From Edaphochlamys debaryana (taxonomy: Eukaryota > Chlorophyta > Chlorophyceae > Chlamydomonadales): a stretch of 64,000 nucleotides of DNA. Positions 1-12,979 of this stretch are shown here, one piece after another. Location: positions 62,001-126,000 of the forward strand of contig JAEHOE010000148.1 of the NCBI GenBank assembly GCA_016858145.1, given 5' to 3'. How positions within the stretch are numbered: position 1 is the first letter of the stretch; each line of letters starts with the position of its first letter. A program made the position numbers and the translations under genes. The notes under the pieces are model-generated. The model made no database searches, was not told the origin of the DNA, and saw only the letters and a program-made list of their open reading frames with translations.

Positions 1-1164
1 CGGTAGGCGCGGCACGAGGGGAGGGGGGCGGTTACAAATGCTGCGAACAGAGCTGGGAAGGTAGGCCCTTCCTGCCTGCGAAGGCAGCGGTTTAGGCGCG
101 GCAGCGGTGGTCACAGCGGCACGGAGAGCGCAGCGGTGTCGTGTGGTGCTTTGGGTGGAAGTTGAAGCTTGGAGGTTAAAAGTTGGAGCCTGGCCTTTGG
201 AGCGCCTCTTCGCTTACTACTCTAACCTTGAGGCTCACGGCAGGGCTGCGTACGGAGAGTGGGGGCAATCGAAGGGCCACGGCTATGCAGGGGTGCATGA
301 GGATTGCAGCGGTCAGCGGGGGAGGTGCGTTGTTCGAAGCCCGCGACAGTTTCCCGAACTGAGCCTAGCACATGCTGTGGCGGGGCACTCGGCACCACCA
401 CCACCACCACCACCATCACCACTGTAAGCAAGCAAGGGCTGTCCTTTCCTGCTCTTTGCCTACAATGCACCCTGATGGTTTGCTTGAGGTGCTGACACTG
501 CGGTCGTTGCACCTTGCCTTGGCCCCAGCTGAGGGCGTATGGCCGCTTTGCGGGGCAAGGGCCTCCCATGCAGACGGGGTATATCGCAGCGACACCAGGA
601 CGATGTGTCAGGGGTCCCCTGGGTGCGGGATGTGCGCAAGTTGTGCGGGCACGGGGCGCAAGAGGGCACGGAGCCCCAGGGCCACGGCCGGCAGGGTCTG
701 TGAGCGTCTGGGACTAGCAGGAGGGGCAGGGGCGCAGGGGCAATCGGGGGCCGAGTAGGAGGGCGAGGGAGGGCGAGGACTCACGGGGGAAACGTTCTCG
801 AGGTGTGGTACTCTCGGGCATGCGGCGCTGTCACTACGCGAGCACGGGTTAGGGCAGTACCAAGGGGCCAGGTGGTGGGGTGCGGGCCTGTGTCCGGGGG
901 CGTGGACAGAATAACGGCGAGGTGGGGCGAGGGGCAAAGGGCAAAACGTTCTCGAGGTGCGGTACGGGCGTGTGTCTGCGGGTGTTGCTCGGCCGTGGAT
1001 TTCGCTTCAAGGCCATACTGTGGTACAGTGTCCTTACAGTGATACGATAGCTACAGACCAGTGCTCCATAGCTAAAGCTGTCGGCATGTAGCAGCGTTGA
1101 CCCCGCGCATTGACGCAAAAGGACAAGGCGCCCTCGCAATGACCGCATAGGTGCACTAAACGAT
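1..1164. other. Upstream region of the giant gene; no gene seen
   Basis: No supportable gene. It holds a CAC trinucleotide run (about 393-420) and two copies of a promoter-like element beginning AACGTTCTCGAGGTG, at about 791-811 and 945-965. They are the likely 5' UTR/promoter of the gene starting at 1165. Short open frames here are GC-rich background. Confidence 0.5.
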
Positions 1165-4100
1165 ATGGGAAACCAGCAATCCGGTGGCGATGGCGCCGGG
1201 AAAGGTTCAGGGTCGAAAGCAGGTGCCGTCGTCGACAAGCCTCTGCTCGCCGCAGCTCAGCCCGAGCCTGCCGCTGAAGAGCAGCCTTTGCAGACAGAGT
1301 CTCCTGTTGCACAGCCCGAGTCGGCGAGCGGAGGCGCACCGCCACTAGGGCTGAACCTCGAGGCGGGGCAAGCTGTCGACCGGGGCTACAGCTTGGGCAG
1401 AAATGAATCGGGCTTTGGGCGTGGAGAGCCCATTCCGGTGAGTCCTTAAGCCGATGCGCAGGGGTCGCTGCGCTGCGGGCTGCCACATTTGGCCATCGGG
1501 GATGCCCCTCAGGCAAGCACCCGTGCCTCCCCCAACACGCCCGCCCCTGACCCGCAGAGCGCCGAGTCACCGCGGCCATCGGAGCGCTATTCGGCCAACC
1601 GAGGCCTCCCCACGATGCCTACCCTGGCCTCTGAGGCGTCTGGCCGCTCGCTGCAATCCATCCAGGAGTCCGAAGATCAAGGTGCGCACCCTCGCCTCCC
1701 TTCTACTTCGCTGCCCCTCTTCCGGCACCCACCCCGCCAACCTGTGCGGCAGAGGACCACTTACCCACAACCACACCGATACCTCATGTAAACCCTCCCC
1801 CTCCCCCTCACGTACCGCCCTCCCAAACAGCCCATGTGCGACCGGCGGTGAGGCCGCCCCCCGCAGCCGTCCAGGCCCCTCCCTCCCAGCGCTCCCTAGG
1901 CACTCACTCCATAGAATCCCTCCAGTCCATCCACTCCCTGGAGCGGCCCTCCACCGATGCCGCCTCGGGCGTGCAACAGCCCTCGGGAGGGGGAGCCTGG
2001 GGCACCGCCCGAGGGTCCGCACCCGTGCCCGTTGCATCCCGCACCGCGGGTGGCCCGGGAACCGCCAGCCGCTCCGCCGCCGCGCCGCCCTCGGGGGGCC
2101 TCTTCGGCGGTGACGGGGCCGGCGGCCCGCCCGCGCGGCGCGCGCCGTCAGAGCGGTCTCGAGAGCTCCCTAAGACGTCTAGCTTCGGAGTAGAGAGCTT
2201 CGACGGCTCGGAGGAGTCTCTGCCCCGGGGCGGCCGGGCCCAGCAGGCCACCGGCCAGCGCGGCGGCACCGGCGGCTGGGCCAGCGGCGGTGGCGGTGGT
2301 GGTGGCGGTGCCGGCGGGGGCTGGGCCAGCAGCGCTGGTGGAGGCGGCGGCGGCGGCGGGCGCAGCCAGGGCCGCGGCGTGGGCGGGGAGCGGAGCTTCG
2401 ATGATGAGGAGTCGGAGGAGCCGGAGCAGCGCACCAGCGATGGCCGGACCTCCGCCGGAATCCAGAGCATCCACTCCTTTGGCCGCTCCGAGGCAAGCTC
2501 CTTCCGGGGCCGCAGGGACCACCCCGGCGGTGGCGGAGGCGGCGGAGGCCCCCGTGCCACGGGCGGCTGGGCCACGGGCGGGGGCGGGGGCGTGGGTGGC
2601 GGCGCCCGGGCCTCGGCTCTGGCGGACGCTCCTTCCTTCAAGGGCAAGCGCGTGGTGGCGCCCGCTGCAGCCTCGGTGGGAGGGTGGGGCGCGCCGAGCC
2701 GGGCCCGGGTGGACAGCGGGGCGCGCAGCCTGGACAGCGACGAGGAGGAGGAGGAGGAGGAGGAGCGGCCGCCGGCCCGCCGGCCCGCGGCGGTGGCCGG
2801 GGGCTCGGGCGGCGGCCAGGTGGCGTCGCTGGGCGGCTGGGCGGGGCCGCCCAAGCCCGCCGCCCGCGCCGACAGCGGCCTTCGTAGCTTTGACGACTCC
2901 GAAGAGGAGGAGGAGGAGGAGGAGCGACGGCCGCAGGGCAGGCCCGCAGGGGGCGCCGCGGGCGCCAGCACCAGCGTCGCGGGGGGTTGGGGCGCGCCCA
3001 GCCGGGGCCAGGGCCAGGGCGGGGTCCACAGCTTCAGTGGCTCAGAGGCGTCGCTGCCGCAGGGCCGGCGGCCGGGCGGCGGCTCTGCTGCCGCCGCCGC
3101 CTCCGGCGGCTGGGCCGCGTCCGGCTCCGCCGCCCAGCGGCAACCCTCCGAGCGCCAGCGCCCCACCGCTGCCGCTGCTGCTTCCTCCACGCGCAGCGAC
3201 GACGTGAGCGCCGAGGTAGAGCGGCTGCAGTCCATCCACTCCATTCAGAGCCTGTCGGGCGGCTCGGTGGGGCAGGAGTCGCCCCGCGGCCGGCCGGGCG
3301 CGTCCCGCAACGTGATCGGGGGCTGGGGCGAGGGCGGGGCCACAGTCATCCGCCGGCCGCCGCCGGACGCCGCCGGGGGCTGGGGTATGCCGGCGGGACG
3401 GACCACGGCGTCCGCTGCGGGCCCGGTGTGGAAGGCGCCGCCGCCCTCGCTGGGTACCTTTGGGTCCATGGGGGCAGCGGGGGCGCGGGGGGGGCTGGCC
3501 TCGTCCATGCCGCGGCCGGGTGCCGGCGTAAGGGGGACGTCCATGCGCCGGGTGGACTCTTTCGATGAGGAGGAGGAGGAGCGGAACGCGAGGGGTGAGT
3601 GAGCCGGGGCAGCGGAGGCTCGGGCAAGAGCCTGCACGATTGCTATGAGCGAGAGGGCTTGTGTGACGGCTTTCTGACCGCATCCTGCTTGCCTGCCTCC
3701 TGCCTCGTTGTTTTGTTGCTCCCGCCCACAGCGCGTGCCTCCATGGCGCGCCAGGCGCCCCCGCCGCCCCCCCACGGGGACCCCTCCACCGACTCGCTCT
3801 CCACCGAGCACGCGGGCGGGCTCAGCGGCACGCTGCCCTCCGCCTCCGCCTCCACCTCGGTGCACGCGCCGCGCCTGCTGCGGCCGCGGGACGTGCCGCC
3901 GCTGGCCGCGGCTTCCATGGGCCGGCCGTACGCACGTGAGCCGTCGGTTGATGACGTGGATGACGTGGAGGAGCTCGAGGACGACACCAAGGGTCGAAAG
4001 GGTGAGGCGCCAAGGGGCAAAGCCGGGTCTATGGGGTTACGAAGTGGTGTGGAAACGGCACGAAGAGGATACAACTGTAGGCGAGGTCAGGGCAACGGTG

Positions 4101-7100
4101 ATGGAGAGACGAAGGGGTTATGGATGCTCCGTGGGTGTTGTCAGGGCGAAGGGGCCAAGCGCGCCCAGCAACTGGCAAGCCTAGATGCCTGACCGGACAT
4201 GAGGCAACCCGCACACGTGTTCGCTCACACCGCTGCAGGCCGCGTCTCGGATGCCTCCTCCAAGGACGCTGCAGCCGCCGCCCGCTGGCGCATGGCGCCC
4301 GAGGCCAAGGCCGCGCAGTCCCGCGCGACTCAGGACTGGGGCGTGGACCCCATCCGCCCCATCGCCGCCGCCGCCCCTGCCCCCGCACCCTATGGCGAGC
4401 CGGCCTCGGCCTTCGGACGCACCTCCTTCCCCGAGCGCACCTCCATCCTCGACCGCACCTCGGAGCAGGACCGCACCTCCATCCTCGACCGCACCTCGGA
4501 GCAGGACCGCACCTCCGCCCAGGACCGCGCGTCTCGCATGGCCCACACCCTGCTCTCGCCCAAGCTGCCGCCGCGCTACAGCGCCGCCGGCATGGGCAGC
4601 GGCAGCGGCAGCGGCGACAGCGGCACGGGGCCGGACGGCGACGCGGCGGCAGAGTACGACGCGGTCGACACGGGAGCCGAAGGGCCACGCGGGCCGTACC
4701 GCCCGAGCTCGTCCCGCCGGTACGACGAATCCGGGCCGTACGGCGGCGCGTACGACGACTCGCCCGCCCGGGACAAGCTCGACCGTGGGGCCACGAGCGG
4801 GCTGGGCCCCGCACCCTCCTTCCCCAGGATGGGCTCCGTGGTCCGGGTCCAACACGAGGAGGCCCTGGTTCGAGACAGCCACGCAAGCGACAGCACGGGC
4901 GGGGTGGTGCCGGGCCTGGGCAACGCGCCGTCCTTCCCGCGCGTGGGCTCGGTGGTGCGCGTGCCCTCCTCCGACAGCTGGCGAGAGCGGGCGGGCGACG
5001 ACGCGCCCGGCTTCGGCGACCGGGACCATCGCGGCTCCATGCCGCGGCAGGGCTCCGCCCTGCGAGATGGCGAGGGCGACGGCGACGGGTTCGATGAGGG
5101 AGGCACGGCGGAGTTTGCTGACCTGGCGAGCGGCGGGGTGGACACCATGCCGCCCATGCCCCGCCAGGGCTCCGTCTCGCGGGCGGTGTCGCACCAGTCG
5201 CGTCCGAGCTGGCGCCGCGGGGAGAGCCGGGAGGGCAGCCACGACGGCGAGGGGCGGCGGCAGCGGGAGCAGGAGCCCGAGGGAGACAGGTACAGCCGGC
5301 AAGGGGACCGGGAGCGGGACAGTTCCGGCCGCGGCAGCAACCGCTCCGGCACACGGCCGGCTAACGGCAGGGAGCCGTCGCACGACGGCGATCGCCCGTA
5401 CGGCAGATCGGCACCCTCCACGCGGCAGACCAGCGCACGCCCCAGTGACGAGGCGGAAAGGGAGGGCTACGGCGGTAGAGGCTACAAAAGGGAGGAGTCG
5501 CGGCGCCATGATGAGGACCGCGAGCGGGAGCGGGAGCGGCCGAGCCGGGGCTCCTCCCGTCACACCTCCAGTCGCCCCTCCAACGAGCCGACCCCCGCCC
5601 AGGGCCCCTCAACCGACGACGGACGCAGCTCCCGGCCCTCCCACCCCTCCCGCTCCTCCGCCCCCGACAGCTCCCGCCCCTCTCCCTCCACAGCCCCCGA
5701 CGGCTCACGCAACGGCAGCGCCAGCGCCGGGCCTAGCGGCAGCGGCAGCGGCGGCGCCGGCACGTCCGGCACCTCCGGCGGCGGCCCCAGCGGCGGCAGC
5801 GGCCAGCCTCAGCGCAGCGGCGGCGGCGCCAGCACCAGCTCCAGCGACGGCCACGCCATCCCCGAGCCGCCTGTCCCTCCCCCCGCAGCCGCCCTCTCCC
5901 GAGAAAGCTCCGGCGCCCAGTTCGGCCTCTTCTCCCGCCACGCCTCCTTCCAACTCCGCACCGGCCTGCCCCAGGGCCCCGCCCCGGCCCCGGCCCTACC
6001 CCAGGGCCTGCCCACGTCCCCCACGCAGCCCTCCTCAGCGCTCGCGCAGCGGCCCCCCTCCGTCCGCTCCCTGTCCCGCCAGTCCAGCCTCGCACGGGAC
6101 GCGTCCCGAGACGGCGGCTTCGACGCCCAAGCCTCCCCGCCCCCATCGCCTCCCAAGCCGCCCGAGGGCGCCGACGACGACCCCCACAGCCTCGGACCCG
6201 AGCTCAGTCAGGACGGCAGCGAGCGTTCCTCCCTGGGCCTAGGCCGCCGCAGCCTCTCCCGCCACACCTCCCTCCGCGAACCCCGCGCGAGCTCCGGCGG
6301 CGGCTCCGCGTCCGGTGCCGACGGCGTCCTGAGCTCGCCCAACGGAGCCGCCGCCGCCGCTGCAGCGGCGGGTCTGGGCGGCCACAGCTGGCGCCGCAGC
6401 TCCTCCCTGGGGGGCAGCAGCCGCCACCGCGGCAGCCACGACGGCGGCCCGCTGGAGCGCATCAGCTCGCAGCACTCCTCCTTGCGCCGCTCGCACGAGG
6501 GCGACGGCGAGGGCAGCGTCGGGGGCCTGGGCGACGCGTGGGATAACGTCGGCGGCGCCACGGGCTTCGGCAGCCCCAGCGGCCGATGGGCCGTCACCTC
6601 CCCCAACAGCTCCCTGCGTCGCCTGGGGTCCGCGCGCGGTCGCGAGGAACACCCCCACGGCCCGGGGCACTGGCACGCGCACCCGCATAGCCACAGCCGC
6701 GGCTCGCTGGAGGGGTCGGTGGACGGGGAGGGGGGTGCGGCGGGCCGGGGGGGCCTGCTCCGCGGCTCGCGCGAGGGCAGCCTGGTGGACGAGGAGGAGA
6801 TGCTGCGGCGGCGGCAGCTGAGCGGCATTCTGGAGGAGCCCGAGGAGAGCGGCGTGGCAACGCAGGTGCGGCGTGCGGTTGGGGGAGGAGGTCAGGGGTG
6901 GGATGGAGGAGTCGTGTGCGGCTGCGGTTTGCGGTTGGGTGAGGGGGTCAGGGGTGGGTTGGTAATGTGGTGGGCAGGGTCTACGCCTCTCGGTGCGAGT
7001 GCAGGTGCGGAGGGGGAGGGTCAGGGGTGGGAGGGAGGGTTTGTGGTGGGGTCTGGGACGTTGCGTCTCGTGCTGCCGCAGCCCGTTGCGTTTCTCCCGC

Positions 7101-10100
7101 GCGGCCCGAGCTGTCGCGGATGTCTGGGTGCAGACCAGCACGCATGGCTTCAATTCTCACACGACTTCAGGCACATTTGGTGTTGTTACTCCCACATCCA
7201 GTATAGCGACAGGGTGGCAATGGTTCATTGAAGCCGTGCATGTTGTCTCTGCCGCCTTCACCCCCGCAGGACCCGTCGCCGCAGAAGGGCAACTCACCCG
7301 ACAAAAAGGGCGCCGAGGAGGAGGGCGACGACAAGGCGGGCGAGGAGGGGCAGGCAGAGGGCGAGGAGGAGCAGCGGCCGTCCGGCCGCAGCCGCAGCGG
7401 CGCCAGCCTGGACCGAGCGCCCGGCACCCGCCGCTCCGACCAAGGCACGCCCAGCCGCGCCGCCAGCCGCCGCGAAAGCGAGACCGGGGCCGCCTCCGCC
7501 GCGGCCTCGGGGCCCGGCGGCCTGTCTCGCTCCAGCTCCCACGCCGTCAGCCGCGAGCCGAGTGGCCGGGTCAGCGCAGGACCCTCCCGTTCCGCTTCTA
7601 TGCGCGAGCACCGCCCGCCGCCTTTGCAGCTCGACGGCTTCGGCGCGCCGACGTCAGGCGCCGCCGCCGCCACGCCGACCACCATCCCCGGCGGCGGCAC
7701 GCTGCCTTCCCGAGAGCCCAGTCACACCACCATGGCAGGCGCGGGTGCGGACGCAGACGGCGGCGCCCTACGGCGCGCCAGCAGCCGCCGGGACAGCGGC
7801 GCCGTCACGGCAGGCGCAGGCGCGCCGCCGTCTCGCGCCGCCCGCTCCCGGCACGCCGCCGACATGGCGGCCGCCGCCGAAGCCGCGGCGGCATCGTTCC
7901 GGCAGCGGAGTTCTGCGTCCATGCGGCGGCCTTCAGAGCGGCACAGGCCGGACGGCCTGGACCGCACCAGCACCGCTCCGCCGCCGCCCGATGCCACAGC
8001 GCCAGCGCCAAGCCGCGGCGCCAGCAGCCGTGGCGGCTGGGAGCGCATCGGCCCCGCGCCCTCCGCTTCCACCGCGCCGCCCGAGTCCGCCCTCCACCCG
8101 GGCCCCCACCGAGGCTACGACGAGCACAACCCGCCGCCCCTGCCCCCCTCCCAGCTGCCCCTGCCGCCGCTCCAGGCCCCCTCCGACCTCGGCCTAGAGT
8201 CCATGCGTCCCACGGTCACCCGCCACCTCGCCCACGCCCACGCCCGGGCCCACCACACTCGCCCGCCGCTGCACCCATTCACCGACCCCGCCTCGGCCGG
8301 TGGCGACGCCAGGCTCGGCCCCACGGACCGCTTCCTCCTCACCCGCGCCCTCGCGCCCACACCCAGCGACTCCAGCTCAGGCGCCCTAGGCTCAGAGGCC
8401 TCCGACGTCGGCGCTAGCCTTGACTCCACCGACTTGAGGCGCCTGATCGGCCCCACCACGGGCCGGTTCCGGCCCCCGGCGCTCATGCCCGGAGCCTGGC
8501 AGCCGCCGCCGCCCGACTTCTCCTCCGCGCCGCCGCCGCCCCGGCCGAAGGAGCGGTTGGAAGCTGTGGGGATGCAGGGTTTCGGCGGCGCGGAGGGGGC
8601 GTTGCTGGCCGACGAGCTGGGCGCATGGCTGCTCCGCACCGAACGAATGGAGGCGGAGCTCAGCCTGCCGGCATCCAGCCCGCGGTCAGAGCAGTCGGAC
8701 CTCCTCGCCATCCCCGGTGGCGGCAACCTCAAGCCCAAGCCCTCACCAGCCAGAACTTCTGAACGCCAGGCGCGGCCACGGGAGCGAGTGGCGGTGGCGC
8801 CGCCGCCCGCCGCCAAGCTGTCGGACCCCTACCCACCGCCTCCGAGCCTCCCGGCCTGGAGCTACGCACCACACGGTGCGCCCGGGTCCCTTCCGGGTGG
8901 CAGCACCCTGGGCCCCTCTCGGTCCACCACAGCGGGTGGCGCCGGCTCCAGGGGGCATACCTACGGCGGCGAGTGGGCCCAGGAGGGCCCCCTCACAGTG
9001 GGCATGCCGCCCTCCCCGGGGGCTGCCGCTGCCGGAGCCGCAGCCGCAGGCGGCAGGGGCCTGTCCCGCCTGGAAGCCGAGGTTCCAGACGCCGCCGCGC
9101 CGGCGCCTGGGCGGCCCCTGCCCGACCCGCGCCTGCCCTCGCCCCGCTCCCCGCCCCGGCCGACCCAGACTCAGCAGCAGTTGCAGCCGGCTGCACCGCA
9201 GCCGTTTGGCCCCGCCGGGCCCTGGGCTGGCATGGGGTCCCCGGCCATGATGCCGTCCATCACACAGACGCAGCCTGGATCGGTGAGTAAGCCTGCGTCT
9301 GTGTCTGCGTCTGCGTGTGCGCCTGCGCTCGCCCACCCGCTGAGGCGCCCATGCCCTTGCCCTGGCCCTCTGGTGGTCCACCCTCAATCGCTCCCCCGCT
9401 ACCGAGCCCCGCGCCCCTACCTCCTATCCCCATTCCCCCTGCCTCGTTTTTTCCCCAATCGCCTCAGTGCGCATCAGGGCTGCCGGCCGCCGCCTTCTCG
9501 TTTCCCGCTCGAAAACATGCCCTCCCTCCCTCCCCTCCCCCTCCCCCCCCAGCTGGGCATCACGCTTCAGGTGGACACGGGGGCGCTGCAGGCCGTACTG
9601 GCGCACTGCCTGCAGGCCGCACTGCTGCCGGCGGCCATGCAGGTGCGCTGGGTGTGGGCGCAGGGGAGGGGGGGAAGGGGAGGGTGTGGGGCGGGGCGGG
9701 GGTTGGTGCGGTTGAGGGGCTGCGCGTGAGGGCGGCTGCGCTCCTTCGCCCTTGCTGCGCGTGTGGCGGTGACGAAAGACATCGGTGCTGGGTGAGCCGT
9801 GTGGCGAAGCACGTCGTGCGTGCGCTCGGGCCCCAGGGGCTTGCGACCCCTGCCCCAGGGCAACATATCCACCACCACCCGCCTCCACCACAACCACCAC
9901 AACGCCCCACCTCCCCGCCCGCAGGTGGCGGCCCCCCTGCAGCAGCAGGTGGCAGCCATGCAGGCAGCAGCCGCGGGCCACACCGGGACCGGGCTGGGCC
10001 CGCAGACGCCCATCGCGCAGGCGGCCCAGGCCCAGCCCCAGGCCCTGCTGCAGCAGTACCAGGCCCAGGTGGCGGCCCTTCAGCAGCAGCAGCAGCAGGG

Positions 10101-12979
10101 TTACAGCCAGCCCATGCCCATGCAGCCCCAGTTCCCGCCGCAGTTTCAGCAGCCGTACCAACCGTACCAGGCCCAGCAGGTACAGCCAGCGCCGTACCAG
10201 CCGTACCAATCGCCGCAGCCGGCGGCGCAGCCGCTGCCTCAGCAGCCGCAGCTCTACACAGTGCAACCGCTGCCCACCACTCAGCCCATGCCAGTACCAG
10301 GGCAGGGGCAGGGGCAGCAGCGGGAACGCTCGCCGCCCACGTCGCCGCCGCAGCAGTCGCCCTCGCAGTCTCCCCCGTCAAACACGTGTGAGCACCGGTT
10401 GGGCCTCTGCCTTTACGCGGCAATGACTAAGCTCTGGACAGACGCTTTGCATGCCCTAGCCGACCTCTCCTCACCCTGACCCAGACCCTGAGAAACCTTC
10501 CTGCGTGAGCCGTTCCTCCTCAGCTCTCCTCCCGCCGCCTCTTCGCCTCCGCAGACCCGCCCGTCTCGCGCAGCCCCAGCCGCCTCAGCGTGCGCTGGGC
10601 CCAGGACGTGGCCGACCCTTCGTCTTCCGCTTTCGCCTCGGGCGCCCCTCTGACAGCCCAGGTAAGAGACCGTAGCGGGCCTCTTTTGACCTGCCCCTCC
10701 TTCCCAGAGTCCTCGTCTTCCTTGCTCCTTCCTACCTCCTTTCCCAGAGTCCCGTTTGGTCGAATCAGCTGCGTGTGCCAGCCTGAAACCTCCGCGCGGG
10801 TGCCGAGACGGAAAGCTTACGCCTTCGCGGCCTGCCCCCACGCACCCCCCACGCAGTCCTCCTCCCCCATGTCGCCCGCTGTCGCCGGCCGGCTGCGCTC
10901 TCCCGCCGGCGGCCCGGGCCCGGGGCGGGCCTTCGACGCCGGAACCCAGACCGCCTGCGACCAGAGCATCCAGGTGCGTGCCTGTGGGGCGAGCAAATTG
11001 GGACTGGCGGACAGCGAAATGCTTTCCGTATAACCGCTGCGTGTTAGGATTGCTGCCATGCATCGTACTGTGCACTTTTAGGCCGGCAGGTGCCCCTCCT
11101 TCCTATAGCCTCTTTATTACATGGCTGCTTTGGTTTGGGGTGCTGTCTCGCAACCCCACAGGTCGAGATTGCGGAGGCCCCCACCGCCGAGTCCTTACGT
11201 TTGGCGGCCGAGGAGGCGGCGCTGGCGGAGGCGGAGGCCGCCCGGGCCGAGGCCGAGGCAGCCCGGCTGCAAGCCGAGGCGGCGCAGCAGCGCTCGCGAC
11301 AGGAGCTCCGGGCCCTCATCGGCGTCAGCCCCGAACCCGGCTCCACCACAGCCACCAACCGCCAGTCGGCATGTTCCAAAACCCCCATCACCTCGGGCTC
11401 TAGCAAGGCGGCCCGCCAGCCCGCGCCGAGCGACTACTCCTACAACTACGCCTATGCGGACGCTGGCAACGACGCCCACGGGGAGGAAGACCAAGATCCA
11501 GATCCGCATCCAGATCTGGATCTGGATTCGAATCCAGAGGAGGCGCTGCTGTTCCGCAGCGGCCTGGCCTCACTGCTGCTGGAGGACATGCGGAGGGACA
11601 TACGCAAGCGGGCCGCCGCCGGCCCCCCCGGCCACCCCGCCGTCATGGCCCCAGGCAACCGAGCCGGCACCATGGAGCAACGGGCGGCGGCCGCCGCCGC
11701 TGCCGCCGCCAGCACCGCCATCGGCGTTCGCCGGCCTGGGTCGGGCACGGTCGGATCAGGATCTGGATCCAGGGCTGTGGGACTGGGCGGGGATCCAACC
11801 GGCAGCCCGGCGCCAGTGCAGGCGGAGAAGCGGCAGCGGCTGGTCCCCTTGCCCGTACCGGCACACGTGTCCGCCCCCGCCGGCTTCGCTGCCGCGGCGG
11901 CGGCGCTCAAGGCGCCCGCGGGCGGCGCCGCCGCCGCCATCGGCGGCGCGGGCCTGGCGCTGGCGGCCGCCGCCAGCGGCGCCGCCACCAGGGCTGTCGT
12001 GCTGGACACCAGCGGGGCCAGCGGGGACCAGGAGGGCGCCACCGTACGGCTTGACACGTGGAGCGGCCTTCCAGCGCCCACCGCAGGCACTGCACCCTCC
12101 GCCGCTGCCGCCGGCAGCTGGCTGGGGGCTGGTGTTACCGCGGGTTCCAGCGCAGGCCTGGGCCTGGGTTTGGGCCAGGGTGGGGCGGCGGCGGGGCGGG
12201 AGGTGGTGGCGGCGAGGTCGGCCCGGGCGGGCGCCGCCGACGCTCTGCATTCCAACCCGCTGCTCAGCCGCTTCGCGCCGCCGTCCATCGCCTCACACCT
12301 GGGCAGCGCACGGGCAGACGGGGCCGGGGCCTCGGCAGTGCCGTTCCTGTCAGTGCACGGTAGCAAGGCCCGCGAGCGCGCGGCAGGCGCTCTCCCCACC
12401 CCTTCCTCCTTCGCCGCCGCCACTCCCGGCGGCGCGGGTGCAGCCGGCGGTGGTACGGCCACCATGCCTTCGTTCGTACCGCTCGTACGGCAGCCTGCGC
12501 CCTCTGGTACGGCAGTGCCGCCGGAGGTGCTGTTCGGCCCTCCCGCGCGCAACAGCGCCGGTGGGGCCGGTGCCGGCGCAGGCACCCCCGGCACGGGCAT
12601 GGGCGTGGGCATGGGCGCGGGCGGAGGTCGCATGCCCTGGGAGCTCCCCTCCACAACAGTCCTCGGGCCGCCGCCAGCCCCGGCCGGCGTTTCCGCTTCC
12701 GGCACTGCCGGGCTGTGGCCAGCAGGCGCAGGAGTCAGCGGCCTGACGGCCGCGAGGCTGGGCTCGACGCCTGGCATGGCGCCGAGGGCGGGGTTGGCGG
12801 CGGGCGTGGGGCAGGGTGTGGGGGGAGCGGGCCAGGGCGCGGGGTCGGCGGGGGGTCCAGGGCGTGCCGGCGCCGGGGCCGGCGGGGAGGGCCATGGCTC
12901 CCCTCCGGCTCCCGAGCGGCAGTCGGAGATGATGGTGCGGTTCCTGTCGTCGCTGGAAGCACCCCCGACCCGGTCCTGA
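1165..12979 (+). CDS. Giant Ser/Gly/Ala-rich low-complexity protein, possibly N-myristoylated (3236 aa)
   Basis: Not recognised; no catalytic domain is visible. Exons: 1165-1437, 1513-1681, 1831-3594, 3732-4001, 4239-6865, 7270-9282, 9553-9642, 9925-10387, 10555-10661, 10857-10973, 11162-12979. All ten junctions keep frame and use GT..AG sites. The start MGNQQS fits an N-myristoylation consensus (Gly2, Ser6), so a membrane-anchored scaffold is possible (inference). Residues about 90-825 repeat a Q-S-I-H-S core, GGWG(A/M)P blocks and Ser-Asp-Glu runs such as RSFDDSEEEEEE. Residues 826-2372 are rich in R-x-x-S basophilic-kinase-like sites (DRTS, RQGS, SRHTS). Residues about 2403-2556 are Gln/Pro-rich, and about 2640-2690 form an Ala/Glu/Arg coiled coil. 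The C-terminus ends MMVRFLSSLEAPPTRS. It could be two neighbouring genes, but the continuous phase argues for one. Confidence 0.72.

Noticed and set aside
372..758. Histidine-run ORF resembling a His-tag
   Set aside because: The run comes from a CAC microsatellite; no other coding evidence.
1904..3244. Long open frames antisense to the giant gene
   Set aside because: They mirror GC-rich third positions of the + strand exons; they have no splice-phase support or family match.
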